A DNA stretch of 64,000 nucleotides from Lentisphaeria bacterium (GCA_016287975.1 JAEEXV010000075.1:7680-71679); one strand, 5' to 3'; positions 32,989 through 42,683 are shown, counted from the stretch's first letter. Notes: generated by a model not told the origin, from the sequence alone. Numbers and translations are program-made.

Positions 32989-34533
32989 ATGAGTTCCCAT
33001 TCTACGCCAACTGATTTGGAATCCCTGCGGAAACTGCTGGATCCAGTCCCGTGCCGCCTGGTCCGGCAACTCCACCAGGCAGGGCATGAGGCATATATTG
33101 TCGGCGGAGCCATCCGCGACCTCCTCCTCGGCCACGCCCCCAAGGACTACGACATCTCCACCAGCGCACGCCCCGAGGAGGTGCGCCGCGTCTTCGGACG
33201 GCACCGCTGCCACGTCATCGGGCGGCGCTTCCGCCTCGCCCACGTCTACGCAGGCGGGGACATCTACGAGGTCTCCACCTTCCGCCGACGCCCCGACGCC
33301 CAGGAACGCAAAGGCCGCAAGCCCGAAGACGGCCCCATCATCTGGAACGACAACTGCTTCGGAACCCTTGAGGAAGACGCCCAGCGGCGCGACTTCACCG
33401 TCAACGCCCTCTACTTCGATGTCGTCGGCAACCAGGGCATCCTCGACTTCTCCAACGGCCTCAAGGACATCCGCGACGGCGTCGTCCGCTGCATCGGCGC
33501 CCCCGACGAGCGAATCGAGGAGGATCCCGTGCGCATGCTGCGCGCCCTCAAACTGGTCGCGCAGTGCGGCTTCACCCTCGAACCGCATCTGGAACAGGCC
33601 ATCCGCCGCCAGGCGCACACCATTCGGCTGGCCTCGCCCGCGCGCCTCTTCGAGGAACTCCTCAAACTCCTCAACCACCCCGCCGCCAGCGAAACCCTCG
33701 AAACCATGCACGCGTTCGGCTTCCTCCGCCACTTCTGGCCCACCCTCGACGAGGCCTGGGAGGAAGTGCCAGGGCAGATGGCGAAGAAACTCCTGCGCCT
33801 GCGGGGCGCCGCCATCCGCCAGGGCGGATACTCCGATTCCCGCCGCCTCGCCCTCTCCACGACCGCCCTCCCCTTCCTGATGTTCGCCCTCAACCCCGCC
33901 CATCCCGCCGAGTTCTGGACCCGAAGCCCCCACACCGCCGACATCATGCACCGCGCCCTCCTGCTCCTCTTCGACGGCTTCAAGGTGCCGCGGCTCTTCC
34001 TCGAACGCATCCCGCAAGTCGTCGGACTCGTCCCGCCGCTCCTCGCCACCCCGCCCGACAAGCGCGCCCTCAATCACCCTGAGTACAGCTATGGACGCGC
34101 CCTCGCCGCGCTGCTCGTCCAGCTCTTCGGATGGGACTCCGCCAAACTCGACGCCCTGCCGAAGTTCGCCATCCCCGACGACGACAACGACCTGCCCCCA
34201 CCCGCGGAATGGGACGCCGTCGTCGTGCCGCCACGCCAGGGCCGCCAGCGCCCATCCGTGCGTCAAGAAGAGATCCCAGGCCTCGTCCCGCTTCGCCCCG
34301 CCTCCGACACACCGCCGCCGCCGACATCCGCCAGCCCCTGTGCCTTCTTTGAAGAGCACCCCGCCGCCGCTGCACCCTCCGTCATCACCGATTCCATCAC
34401 TTTCACCCCGGATTCCGCCGACGACGACAAGACGCAGTCCCCCGCCGACGCGCACGCCGCCGAGAAACGCCATCGCCGCCGCCGCCGCACCTCCACTCGC
34501 AGGGCCGAGGCCTCCAACGGAGCAGAATCGTGA
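32989..34533 (+). CDS. pcnB: Poly(A) polymerase I (PcnB-type) with disordered basic tail
   Basis: A 514-residue class II nucleotidyltransferase. AYIVGGAIRDLLLGHAPKDY and DYDISTSARPEEVRRVF give the catalytic GG and DxD motifs. VIGRRFRLAHVYAGGDIYEV and GTLEEDAQRRDFTVNALYFD are typical of PcnB rather than CCA-adding enzymes, and PVRMLRALKLVAQCGFTL is the neck helix. The catalytic and RNA-binding parts end near residue 405. The last ~110 residues are low-complexity, proline/acidic then strongly basic (EKRHRRRRRTSTRRAEASNG). It would add 3' poly(A) tails to promote RNA decay. Overlaps the next gene by 4 bp (GTGA). Confidence 0.93.
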   Translation: MSSHSTPTDLESLRKLLDPVPCRLVRQLHQAGHEAYIVGGAIRDLLLGHAPKDYDISTSARPEEVRRVFGRHRCHVIGRRFRLAHVYAGGDIYEVSTFRRRPDAQERKGRKPEDGPIIWNDNCFGTLEEDAQRRDFTVNALYFDVVGNQGILDFSNGLKDIRDGVVRCIGAPDERIEEDPVRMLRALKLVAQCGFTLEPHLEQAIRRQAHTIRLASPARLFEELLKLLNHPAASETLETMHAFGFLRHFWPTLDEAWEEVPGQMAKKLLRLRGAAIRQGGYSDSRRLALSTTALPFLMFALNPAHPAEFWTRSPHTADIMHRALLLLFDGFKVPRLFLERIPQVVGLVPPLLATPPDKRALNHPEYSYGRALAALLVQLFGWDSAKLDALPKFAIPDDDNDLPPPAEWDAVVVPPRQGRQRPSVRQEEIPGLVPLRPASDTPPPPTSASPCAFFEEHPAAAAPSVITDSITFTPDSADDDKTQSPADAHAAEKRHRRRRRTSTRRAEASNGAES

Positions 34534-35639
34534 GCAACCCCGTGTTATCCATCATCCAGCGCTTCTTCCAGCGGAAGTGGACCTCCTTCCTCATCGCCAT
34601 CGTTCTATTCCTCCATCTCCTCATCGCCTTCCTGCTGTTCCGCTGCCCCGAAGACCATCCCTACCCGCCAGAGGGGACGAAAACGCAGGCCAGCTCCGAA
34701 GACGGCCAGGAGAATGACACCCCCGAAAAGAAGCCCGATCCAAAAACCGACGCCGCCCCCCCCGCCCGCCAGACCAGGCGCTATACCGCCACGCACTACC
34801 ATCGCGCCGACCCCAAGAAATTCACGGGCCGCCTCCCCAAGGGGCTGGACATCATCCGCAGCGGCGTCGTCATCGACATGGACAGCCATGCCATCCTGTG
34901 GGCGAAGGACGAGAACAAGCCATATCCCATGGCCTCCATCACCAAGTTGATGACCGCCATCCTCCTCCTCGACCGCATCGAGCAGGATCCGCAGCTCACC
35001 CTCGAAACCACCGTCAAGGTCACCAACGAGGACTTCAAGAAGATCAAGGGCAAAGGCGGCGTCTATCTCAGCGCCAACGAAACCTTCACCCTCCAGGAAT
35101 ACCTCAAGTGCATGCTCATCAAAAGCGCCAATGACTGCGCCTATGTCGTCGGCAGGTTCCTGGGGCAAGGAGATCCCGCCAACTTCGTCCAGGCCATGAA
35201 CCGTCACGCCGCCGAACTCGGCCTCGACACCCTACGGTTCCTCAATCCGCACGGACTCCCCGTCGACCGCGCCGACGGAAAACGCGAGGAGAACCAGGGC
35301 TCCGCCCTCCAGATCGCATACCTCGCCGAATGCGCCATGCAGAATCCCGAAATCATGAAGTGGGCGGGCACCCCGAAGGACTGCATCCGCGAAACGGGGA
35401 AGCGCTTCGACCTGCACTCCACCAACCACCTCCTCCGCGACCGCGTCCCAGGCATCACTGGCCTCAAGACCGGCTTCACCAACACCGCGGGTCACTGCAT
35501 CGTCGTCACCTGCACCCGAAACCAGCGCACCATCCTCGTCCTCGTCATGGGCGTCCAGCGCAGCGACCGCGGCAAGGCCCGCGACAAAGCCGCCCGCGAC
35601 CTCCTCGAATGGGCCTTCAAGCAGCCCGCAGGCCTCTAA
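34530..35639 (+). CDS. D-alanyl-D-alanine carboxypeptidase (low-molecular-mass PBP, S11 family)
   Basis: A 369-residue membrane-anchored penicillin-binding protein. It starts at GTG 34530, overlapping the pcnB stop. Residues ~18-37 (TSFLIAIVLFLHLLIAFLLF) form an N-terminal anchor, followed by a charged, proline-rich linker to ~100. The S11 catalytic motifs are S136-I-T-K139 (MASITKLM), S199-A-N201 (SANDCA) and K313-T-G315 (LKTGFT). It should trim D-Ala from peptidoglycan stem peptides in the periplasm. Unlike DacA it lacks a long C-terminal beta domain and amphipathic anchor, relying on the N-terminal helix. Confidence 0.92.
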   Translation: MSNPVLSIIQRFFQRKWTSFLIAIVLFLHLLIAFLLFRCPEDHPYPPEGTKTQASSEDGQENDTPEKKPDPKTDAAPPARQTRRYTATHYHRADPKKFTGRLPKGLDIIRSGVVIDMDSHAILWAKDENKPYPMASITKLMTAILLLDRIEQDPQLTLETTVKVTNEDFKKIKGKGGVYLSANETFTLQEYLKCMLIKSANDCAYVVGRFLGQGDPANFVQAMNRHAAELGLDTLRFLNPHGLPVDRADGKREENQGSALQIAYLAECAMQNPEIMKWAGTPKDCIRETGKRFDLHSTNHLLRDRVPGITGLKTGFTNTAGHCIVVTCTRNQRTILVLVMGVQRSDRGKARDKAARDLLEWAFKQPAGL

Positions 35640-35653
35640 CCCCGTCCCAGCGC

Positions 35654-36349
35654 ATGAAACTCTCCGTCATCATCCCCGCCTACAACGAGAAGGACACCAT
35701 CCTCAACATCCTGGAGCAGGTCCGCAACTGCGGCGTCCCCGACCTCGAAATCGTCGTCGTCGACGACTGCTCCACCGACGGCACCACAGACATCCTGAAG
35801 GGGCTCCCCGCCGCCCCGGACCTCAACATCGTCCACCACGAGCGCAACCAGGGCAAGGGCGCCGCCATCCGCACCGCCCAGCAGCTCGTCACGGGGGACG
35901 CCGTGATCATCCAGGACGCCGACCTCGAATACTCCCCCGCCGAGTTCCCCGCCATGCTCAAGCTCATCGAGGAGGGCAAAGCCGACGCCGTCTTCGGCTC
36001 CCGATACTCGGGCCGCGTCATCCTCGTCGACACCTTCGTCCACTATGTCGGCAACAAATTCCTGACCACCGTCTCGAACTTCTGCTCCAATCTCCATCTC
36101 ACCGACATGGAGACCTGCTACAAGATGGTGCGCCGCGAACTCTTCCAGAGTTTCCACCTCGAATGCAACCGCTTCGGCTTCGAGCCCGAAATCACCGCCA
36201 AACTCTCCCGCTCCCGCGCCCGCATCTACGAAGTCCCCATCGCCTACACCGCCCGCGCCTTCGACGCAGGCAAGAAAATCGGCTGGAAGGACGGCGTCGC
36301 CGCCATCTGGTATATCCTCAAATACAACTGGTTCAAGCGCAAACTGTAA
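35654..36349 (+). CDS. Family 2 glycosyltransferase (dolichol/polyprenol-phosphate hexose synthase type)
   Basis: A 231-residue GT-A enzyme. LSVIIPAYNEKDTILNILEQ is the nucleotide-sugar binding start, EIVVVDDCSTDGT the first Asp block and VIIQDADLEYSP the DxD motif. FGSRYSGR and DMETCYKMVRREL are typical of polyprenol-phosphate mannosyl/glucosyl transferases. There are no membrane helices, so it is the short DPM1-like form, acting at the cytoplasmic face to make a lipid-linked sugar. It lies 14 nt after the carboxypeptidase gene, suggesting an envelope-assembly role. Confidence 0.9.
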   Translation: MKLSVIIPAYNEKDTILNILEQVRNCGVPDLEIVVVDDCSTDGTTDILKGLPAAPDLNIVHHERNQGKGAAIRTAQQLVTGDAVIIQDADLEYSPAEFPAMLKLIEEGKADAVFGSRYSGRVILVDTFVHYVGNKFLTTVSNFCSNLHLTDMETCYKMVRRELFQSFHLECNRFGFEPEITAKLSRSRARIYEVPIAYTARAFDAGKKIGWKDGVAAIWYILKYNWFKRKL

Positions 36350-36372
36350 CTCCTTCCAGAAGGGCCTCCGCC

Positions 36373-38634
36373 ATGACGCTTCACCGCCTGCTCCTCGCGT
36401 TTGCCTGCCTGCTCCTCTCAGTCCATCCCCTCGCCGCGCAGTTCCAGAAGGGAAGACTGCCCGCCTGGAAGGAGGCCCCCGCCGACTACAAGGGGAAATA
36501 CCAGTGGGGCGTCCGCGGCGTGATGAAGCCCGCCGACCAGTTCCCTGAACTCGCGCCGTTCCTGAAGGAACTGCCAGGGAATCCGAAAGTCGTGAAGGTA
36601 ACTGGCATCATCCTCGGCGGCACGGGCGCCGAAGACGGCCTCCAGCCTGGCGACATCATCCTCGCCGTCAACGGCCGCCCCGCCAGCGCACCCATGAAGG
36701 AGGAAGAAGACCTCCTCCTGAAACTCTGGCGCCCCGACGGCGGAAAGGGAAAGATCCTCGAACTCCGCACCCACCTCGGGCACTACTACCACACCATGCG
36801 CGACCAGTACCGCGACGCCCCAGGCGCCCGCGAGTTCCAGGACTTCGTGCCCGTCTGGTGGGACGAGGTCTGCGCCATCCTCTCCCAAGACGACCTGGCG
36901 CCGCACCTGGCGGACACCCTCCAGCGCCTCGTCAAGGTCGACACCCTCGTCGACCGCTACCGCCTCCCCATCTACCGCTACACCGCCCGCAATCCCTTCA
37001 AGATCGAGGCCGTCGCCGCCAGCGTCGTCCGCCGCCTGAAGGCCCCCGACGGCGCCGACGACCACGGCCTCCTCCGAGGCACGCTCGACACCGCACGATA
37101 TCTGCTCGACTTCCAGGAGGCGCCCGCCTGGCCGCAAGACGCCCGGGCGCCCGACCTCCAGACCATGGACGCGCTCCTCGCGCACATCGAATCCGTCCTC
37201 GCCAAGGCCGCCGCGCACCACGCTCGCGCCTTCGCCGCACTCTCCAACGAGGAACGGGACTTCATCCTCAAACATCGGGACGGCCTGATGCAGTCCTTCC
37301 TGAACCACCACATGCTGAGCTACGAACCAGACCTCAAGGCCATCGAGAACTATGTGCGGCTGCTCGAACTCATGGCGAAAATCGACCTCGCCGAACTCTT
37401 CGCCCAGGCCCGAATCGCCTCCACCCTGACCACCCCCGCATTCCTCGACGCCGTCCGACGCCTCGCCGCCAAGGACGCCGCAAAGCCAGTCGTCGCCGCC
37501 AGGCAGACGCCCTACGGGAAAATCGTCGTCGCGGGCACCGCCGACAACCGCCACACGGACGACGCCGCCGTCCTGATCGACCTGGGCGGCGACGACCTCT
37601 ACCTGAACCGCCAGGGCGCCAGCATCCCCGGCCAAGTCCCCACCGCCATCCTCGTCGACCTCGGCGGCAACGACCGCTATGAAAACACCGACAACTTCTC
37701 CCAGGGCTGCGGCGACCTCGGCGTCGGAATCCTCCATGACCTGGCAGGAGACGACATCTACATCGGCATGAGGGCCGTCCAGGGCGCCTGCTTCGGCGGC
37801 ATCGGCATCCTCCTCGACACCGCAGGCAACGACACCTACCGCTCCCTCTCCTTCTCCCAGGGATGCGCCCTCTTCGGCGCGGGCCTCCTCCTCGACCGCG
37901 CGGGCAACGACCGCTACGAGGGCCTCTCCGCCGTCCAGGCCGTCGGCTCCGTCAAGGGCGTCGGCATCCTCTCCGACCTCGCGGGCGACGACACCTACTA
38001 CTGCAAGGGCGGCAGCCAGACCTCCTACCAGACCCGTGGACACTTCGAGGGCTGGGGACAGGGCATCGGCTTCGGACTGCGTCCCTACGCATCGGGCGGC
38101 TTCGGCCTCCTCGCCGACTGGAACGGCCGCGACGCCATGGAGGGCGGCGCCTTCACCCAAGGAGGCGGATACTTCTACGGCTTCGGAATGCTCTTCAACG
38201 GCGGACACGACGACGACTTCTACATCGGAACCCGTTACGCGCAGGGCTTCTGCGCCCACCAGGCCGTCGGGGTCTTCATCGAGGAAGGCGGCAACGACAA
38301 ATACCGCACCACCCACTGCGTCGCACAGGGACTCTCCTGGGACGAAACCGTCGTCCTCTTCCTCGACCAGGGCGGAAACGACGACTACGACGCAGGCACG
38401 GGCGGCTTCAGCCTCGGCGCCTCCGCCCACAACGGCATCCTCATCTTCCGCGACCTGGAGGGGCGCGACCAGTACGGCCCCTCCAGGGCCGCCTCCGCAG
38501 GCGGCAACCACTATCACGGCGGACACTCCCTCTCCATCTTCATCGACGAGGGACACGCCGACGACACCTACCACGGCCGCAAAAACAACTCCACCGAAAC
38601 CGGCCCCGACGACTTTATCTTCATCGACAAATAG
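36373..38634 (+). CDS. Secreted PDZ protein with a C-terminal GGND repeat solenoid
   Basis: A 753-residue exported protein. Signal peptide MTLHRLLLAFACLLLSVHPLAA. A PDZ-like domain at ~70-140 contains GTGAEDGLQPGDIILAVNGR. A helical middle region runs from ~150 to 380. From ~390 to the end about twelve copies of D-x-(G/A)-G-(N/D)-D-x-Y occur, e.g. DLGGDDLY, DLGGNDRY, DLAGDDIY, DTAGNDTY, DRAGNDRY, EEGGNDKY and DQGGNDDY. The first copies are 26-27 residues apart, separated by FSQGC-type and G-x-GILxD segments. This suggests a beta-solenoid with acidic, perhaps calcium-binding turns; it differs from RTX nonapeptides. No protease triad is seen. Role unknown; possibly a periplasmic or surface scaffold. 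Confidence 0.8.
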   Translation: MTLHRLLLAFACLLLSVHPLAAQFQKGRLPAWKEAPADYKGKYQWGVRGVMKPADQFPELAPFLKELPGNPKVVKVTGIILGGTGAEDGLQPGDIILAVNGRPASAPMKEEEDLLLKLWRPDGGKGKILELRTHLGHYYHTMRDQYRDAPGAREFQDFVPVWWDEVCAILSQDDLAPHLADTLQRLVKVDTLVDRYRLPIYRYTARNPFKIEAVAASVVRRLKAPDGADDHGLLRGTLDTARYLLDFQEAPAWPQDARAPDLQTMDALLAHIESVLAKAAAHHARAFAALSNEERDFILKHRDGLMQSFLNHHMLSYEPDLKAIENYVRLLELMAKIDLAELFAQARIASTLTTPAFLDAVRRLAAKDAAKPVVAARQTPYGKIVVAGTADNRHTDDAAVLIDLGGDDLYLNRQGASIPGQVPTAILVDLGGNDRYENTDNFSQGCGDLGVGILHDLAGDDIYIGMRAVQGACFGGIGILLDTAGNDTYRSLSFSQGCALFGAGLLLDRAGNDRYEGLSAVQAVGSVKGVGILSDLAGDDTYYCKGGSQTSYQTRGHFEGWGQGIGFGLRPYASGGFGLLADWNGRDAMEGGAFTQGGGYFYGFGMLFNGGHDDDFYIGTRYAQGFCAHQAVGVFIEEGGNDKYRTTHCVAQGLSWDETVVLFLDQGGNDDYDAGTGGFSLGASAHNGILIFRDLEGRDQYGPSRAASAGGNHYHGGHSLSIFIDEGHADDTYHGRKNNSTETGPDDFIFIDK

Positions 38635-39110
38635 CCCCACGCGGAACGGGGGGCCGATTCCGCCCCGCCCCCGCATCTACCCGGCGTGTGCCAGCGGGCT
38701 TGCCGATTCCGCCGCAAGAATGCGGCGGCACGGCACCGCGGAGGATGGCGCATGGGGCGGGCGGCGCGAAAACACCGGGGGCGGCGCACAGGCGGGAGCA
38801 ATGGGGCTTGGCGGCGGGCACCGATCACCCGCCCATATCCGCGCGGGCCGCGATCGGCGCCCGGCGTGTGCCAGCGGGCTTGCCCGCTGGCAAAGCCCCG
38901 CCGCCCCGCATCCGCCCCGCCCGATACCACATCGCCGATTTGGCGTATGGTGGAGATTGGCCGGCCGCGCAGAAGCGCGGCCCTCCCACCGCCCACAACT
39001 CGCCCCGCACCCGCTGAGCGCGGCGGGGGGGGTGCGCCCCCGATTCCGCCCCGCCCCGCATCCGCCCCGCTGATTCCCGCCCATTGGTCCGGCTTTCGCG
39101 GGAGAAGCCG
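38635..39110. repeat. GC-rich non-coding repeat region with several hairpins
   Basis: A 476-bp gap between convergent genes. A 25-bp direct repeat CCCGGCGTGTGCCAGCGGGC plus TTGCC occurs at 38680-38704 and 38860-38884. The second copy extends into the hairpin GCCAGCGGG-CTTG-CCCGCTGGC (38870-38891). Another hairpin, CCGCCGC-AAGAAT-GCGGCGG, lies at 38709-38728. GATTCCGCCCCGCCC recurs near 38656 and 39049. No gene is seen. Confidence 0.85.
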
Positions 39111-42100
39111 CTATGGGAGCACGAGCGCGTCGCCTGGGGGGATGGTGACTTCGGCGGGGAGGCCGGGGAGGCCGAGCCTGGCGGCGTCGAGTTTGACCTT
39201 CCGCGGCTTGGTTCCTGGATTGAGAAGGATGAGCAGCCAGTGGCCGTCGCCGTCGTGCAGGAGGGCGTTGTCGGCCTCGGGAAGGCCTGCGGCGGCGAGT
39301 TTCTCGGGATGGTTCTCGGAGCGCAGGAAGAATGCCTCGTGCCTGGCTAGGATGCTGGAGGCGCGGGCGATGGCGGTGAAGGAGCGCGCGTCCATGCAGG
39401 GGAAGGTGTAGACGAAGAACCCGTTGTTGGCGTCGATGGCGCGCCGCATCACCTGAGCGAGGGTGCATGGGGGGACGGGGCGCTTGTTCCCATATTCGTA
39501 GGGACGTAGGATGGCGCCGAGTTGGAACGGCGTGCGCTTGAGCGCGGCGCGGGTGGCCTGGAGGGTGGCCAGGTCGCGGCCATAGCCGAGGACGGCCAGG
39601 TCGATGCGCCCGTCGAGCTTACGCCAGTCGACGCCGTATTGGCTGTGGGTGTCCTCGCATTCGTATCCCGAGTAGACGGACAGGATGACGCCAGGGAGGG
39701 TCTGGTGGATGGAGTCGCGGAAGAGCTGGGCGAGATCGGCGAAGCGCGTGGTCATGAAGTCGGTCCAGGCGGGCAGATGCCGTTCGGCGATTTCCCGCGC
39801 GGAGGGGACGCCAGGGAGCTTGGCGCCCTTGGCGAACTCGGCGCGGCAGTCGTCGCAGAAGCAGGCGATCTGCGAATGGAGTACATTCTCCTCGAAGTCC
39901 CAGTTGATGTTGGTGACGTAGCCGAGTCGTTTGTGCCATTTGGGGAGGGTCGCGAGGATGAAGGCGCGGCACTCGGGGGCGCCAAGGATTTCGCGCGGGC
40001 AGACGAGGAAGTCGGAACGCCTGCCGCGGAGGTCGACGAGAGCCTTGCGGGGATGCGCCTTGACGTAGGGCGCGAAACTGAAGTTCCACTCCTTGAAGTG
40101 GAAGAAGGTGGACTGCGGAAGCAGGTTGCAGTGGTTGCGGAGGGCGGCGTTGACGCAGGTGAGCCCCATGCCGCGGAAGAACTCGACCAACGGGGTGTAG
40201 AGCGATTTGTCCCGCAGGCTCGGCAGCCACCCGGTGCTCATGCGGACGCCGAGGCGCCTGGGCTGGCTCCCCTGGATGCGCGGCAGCAGCACGAGCGGGA
40301 CGCGCTGCGGCGCCTCGGCAAGCGCGTCGGCGGGGCTTTCGGCGTGGAAATAGAATGCGTCGCCGCCTGCGGCGTCTTCGTCGACGGCGAGGAATGCGGC
40401 GAGGTAGTGGTGGCCTGGAAGCGCGGGCTTCCACGGGCGCGGCCCCGCGATTTCGATGCGCCATCGCGTCCAGCCCTTGCCGAGGGGCGAGGCGGGCATC
40501 TGGCGGTGCTTCACCTCGTAGACCTCGTAGTATCCGCTGGCGCCGAGGAGGCGGATGCCTGACGGCAGGTCAAGGACGACGGCGTAGTCGCGGGCGGTCC
40601 TGCCAGGGAAGCCGCGCGGCGCGAAGAGCAGTTGCTGCAGGCCGCCTCTGGCGACATGGAGCGCGTCGGCCTTCCAGTTGGGCCAGAGTTCGGTGGCGCC
40701 GTCGGCGAGGGTCAACTGCCAGCGGCCAGGGGCGGCCTTCTTCCAGCCCTCGGGAAAGGGAATGGGCGCGCCCGCCACGGAGAGGCGCGCGTCGGCGCCT
40801 TCGGGCGCCTGGAGCTCCAGTTCATTGAGGCCGCTGGCAAGGGCGGCGCCCTGCGGGGCGGGACGCCCGTTGACGGCAAGGCGCACCCCCCTGGGAAGGC
40901 GCGCCTCCAGACGCTGGGCGCTGAGGGCGAGGCGGTATTGCGGGGAGCGCAGCAGCGGCCGCAGGGCCGCGTCGGCGGCGTCCCACTGGAAGCGGAACGT
41001 GCCGTTGCCGTCGAGGTTGAAATTCAGCGCGCTGGCGCCGCCGATGACGGCGGCGGGCTGGCGGTCGAAGGCGATTCGGGCGCCCAGCAGCAGCGGCGCG
41101 TCCGAGCGGAGGGCGAGGCGGTTGGCGCCTGGAATGAATTCAGGCCAGGCGGCGAAATCCGCGGTGGGGACGGCGCCGACCAGGCGCGCCTCGAAGAAGT
41201 CGGCGTTCTCGTGGAGGCCAGCGCCCTGGATGGGCTGGTAGCTGCTCTGCTCCTTGGCGGGCTTCTCGAAACGGCCCAGTTTGATCTGAAGCGGCGCGTC
41301 TGGAAGCCCGCCGAGCGTCTTCCACGGAACCGCGACCTCGGCGGCCCAATGCCCGTCTTTCTCCACGTTGTACACGGCGACAGCGGCCCTGGCGCCAGAT
41401 TCCCAGCCTGGGTCGCGCCTGCCCCAGAGATCCTGGAGGGGGCTCTTGCAGTCGAGAATCGCGCCAGTGGCGCTCACGAGGAGCTCGAAGGCATGGCCAG
41501 GGGCACTGGGATGGCGCAGGAGCGCGACGACGCAGTCGTCCTGGGAGGCCTTGAGGTCGTCGTGCCTTGCATGGCCGCGCTTGAACTCATGGAGGCGGTT
41601 GGCGGAGGGGGCGAGGGCGGATTCCTGGCAGCGGAAGGAGAGGTACAGGCATTCGTCGTCCCAGAGCAGCCGCGCGGTGGTCTGTTCGACGGCGAAGGCG
41701 CTGCGGCCCTGGAGGATGAAGGGCGCAAGAGGGATGCTGTGGCGCCAGGCGTCGTCGTCGAGGCGTCCGTCGATGGCGGGGGTGCCGCGACCGACGGCGA
41801 CGGAAGCGGAGGAGGGGACGGGGATGGGCGGCGGGAGGGCGTCCAGTTGCGCGGGGGCAAGAGAGGCTTCGGTGGTGATGACGATGCGGTCGAGGAAGAA
41901 CTCCGCCTTCGGGCTGCCTGAGAACTGGAGGACGGCCTCGGGGAAGGCGGCGAAGGCGGGGACGGGGCCGAAGTGGAGCCACTGCCAGTCGTCCCCGTCG
42001 GCGAACTTCACGTAGGGGGTGACGCGCTGGCGGCTGCCGAGGTGGTACAGCACGGCGGAGGCCTCCTCCGCCCCCTGGCGCCGCATCCGCGCATAGTAGT

Positions 42101-42683
42101 GGACGGGGCGCGTGGTGGCGGGGACGGGCAGGCGCGCCCCGTAGTACCAGCGCTTGCCCCAGACGACCTCCTGCCCGTCCACCTTGCGGACGCGGGCAAA
42201 GGTCCCTGGGCGCTCGGCGCCGCGCAGGCAGACGGGCGGGACGGCGAGGTCGGCGAGCGCGGGGGCCTCCTCGACGGCGGCGGTGAGGTTTCGCACCTCG
42301 AAAGTGGCTTCATTGGCGCCGCTCGGGAGGAAGAGGCTGAAGGTGGAGGCGGGGGCGGCGTCGGCGTAGGAGACCGCCATCGTCTGCCATTCGGCGGAGA
42401 GTTCAATGGGGGCCTTGCCGTAGGACCAGCCGAAGCGCCCGTTGATGCCGCATTGCACCTTGCCCGCTCCGCGCACTTCGCAGCGGTAGACCGTCCGGCG
42501 CCCTGGCGTCGCGGGCACGCTGACGCTGACGCCTGCATGCCTTCCTGCGGCCTCCACTTTCAGAATGCCATCCTGGAGCCTGCATTTCGAAGCGTTGACG
42601 GGGCGGAACTCCCGCAGCGGCAGGTCGGCGGCGAAAAGGAAGGCGGCGGCGAGCAAGGCAAGGCAGGCGGCGTAGCGGTTCAT
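39111..42683 (-). CDS. Giant secreted CBM9-like plus cysteine-motif TIM-barrel protein (paralogue A)
   Basis: A 1190-residue exported protein. Signal peptide MNRYAACLALLAAAFLFAAD. Residues ~20-290 hold two beta-sandwich, CBM-like segments. Residues ~295-520 are a CBM9-like domain (VAVGRGTPAIDGRLDDDAWR, LLWDDECLYLSFRCQESA). The last ~380 residues form a TIM-barrel-like module containing INWDFEENVL, CFCDDCRAEF, LSVYSGYECEDTHSQYGVDW and a C-terminal beta domain (LLILLNPGTKPRKVKLD). The C-x-C-x2-C motif resembles the Cys cluster of GH42-type barrels. The gene at 46542-49343 is a paralogue without the N-terminal ~280 residues. Probably a cell-surface or secreted glycosidase; family and substrate not established. 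Confidence 0.75.
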   Translation of the reverse strand: MNRYAACLALLAAAFLFAADLPLREFRPVNASKCRLQDGILKVEAAGRHAGVSVSVPATPGRRTVYRCEVRGAGKVQCGINGRFGWSYGKAPIELSAEWQTMAVSYADAAPASTFSLFLPSGANEATFEVRNLTAAVEEAPALADLAVPPVCLRGAERPGTFARVRKVDGQEVVWGKRWYYGARLPVPATTRPVHYYARMRRQGAEEASAVLYHLGSRQRVTPYVKFADGDDWQWLHFGPVPAFAAFPEAVLQFSGSPKAEFFLDRIVITTEASLAPAQLDALPPPIPVPSSASVAVGRGTPAIDGRLDDDAWRHSIPLAPFILQGRSAFAVEQTTARLLWDDECLYLSFRCQESALAPSANRLHEFKRGHARHDDLKASQDDCVVALLRHPSAPGHAFELLVSATGAILDCKSPLQDLWGRRDPGWESGARAAVAVYNVEKDGHWAAEVAVPWKTLGGLPDAPLQIKLGRFEKPAKEQSSYQPIQGAGLHENADFFEARLVGAVPTADFAAWPEFIPGANRLALRSDAPLLLGARIAFDRQPAAVIGGASALNFNLDGNGTFRFQWDAADAALRPLLRSPQYRLALSAQRLEARLPRGVRLAVNGRPAPQGAALASGLNELELQAPEGADARLSVAGAPIPFPEGWKKAAPGRWQLTLADGATELWPNWKADALHVARGGLQQLLFAPRGFPGRTARDYAVVLDLPSGIRLLGASGYYEVYEVKHRQMPASPLGKGWTRWRIEIAGPRPWKPALPGHHYLAAFLAVDEDAAGGDAFYFHAESPADALAEAPQRVPLVLLPRIQGSQPRRLGVRMSTGWLPSLRDKSLYTPLVEFFRGMGLTCVNAALRNHCNLLPQSTFFHFKEWNFSFAPYVKAHPRKALVDLRGRRSDFLVCPREILGAPECRAFILATLPKWHKRLGYVTNINWDFEENVLHSQIACFCDDCRAEFAKGAKLPGVPSAREIAERHLPAWTDFMTTRFADLAQLFRDSIHQTLPGVILSVYSGYECEDTHSQYGVDWRKLDGRIDLAVLGYGRDLATLQATRAALKRTPFQLGAILRPYEYGNKRPVPPCTLAQVMRRAIDANNGFFVYTFPCMDARSFTAIARASSILARHEAFFLRSENHPEKLAAAGLPEADNALLHDGDGHWLLILLNPGTKPRKVKLDAARLGLPGLPAEVTIPPGDALVLP

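Noticed and set aside
36373..38634. RTX toxin-type calcium repeats
   Set aside because: The unit is 26-27 residues with D-x-G-G-N-D-x-Y, not the GGxGxDxUx nonapeptide, and no secretion signal of the RTX type is present at the C-terminus.
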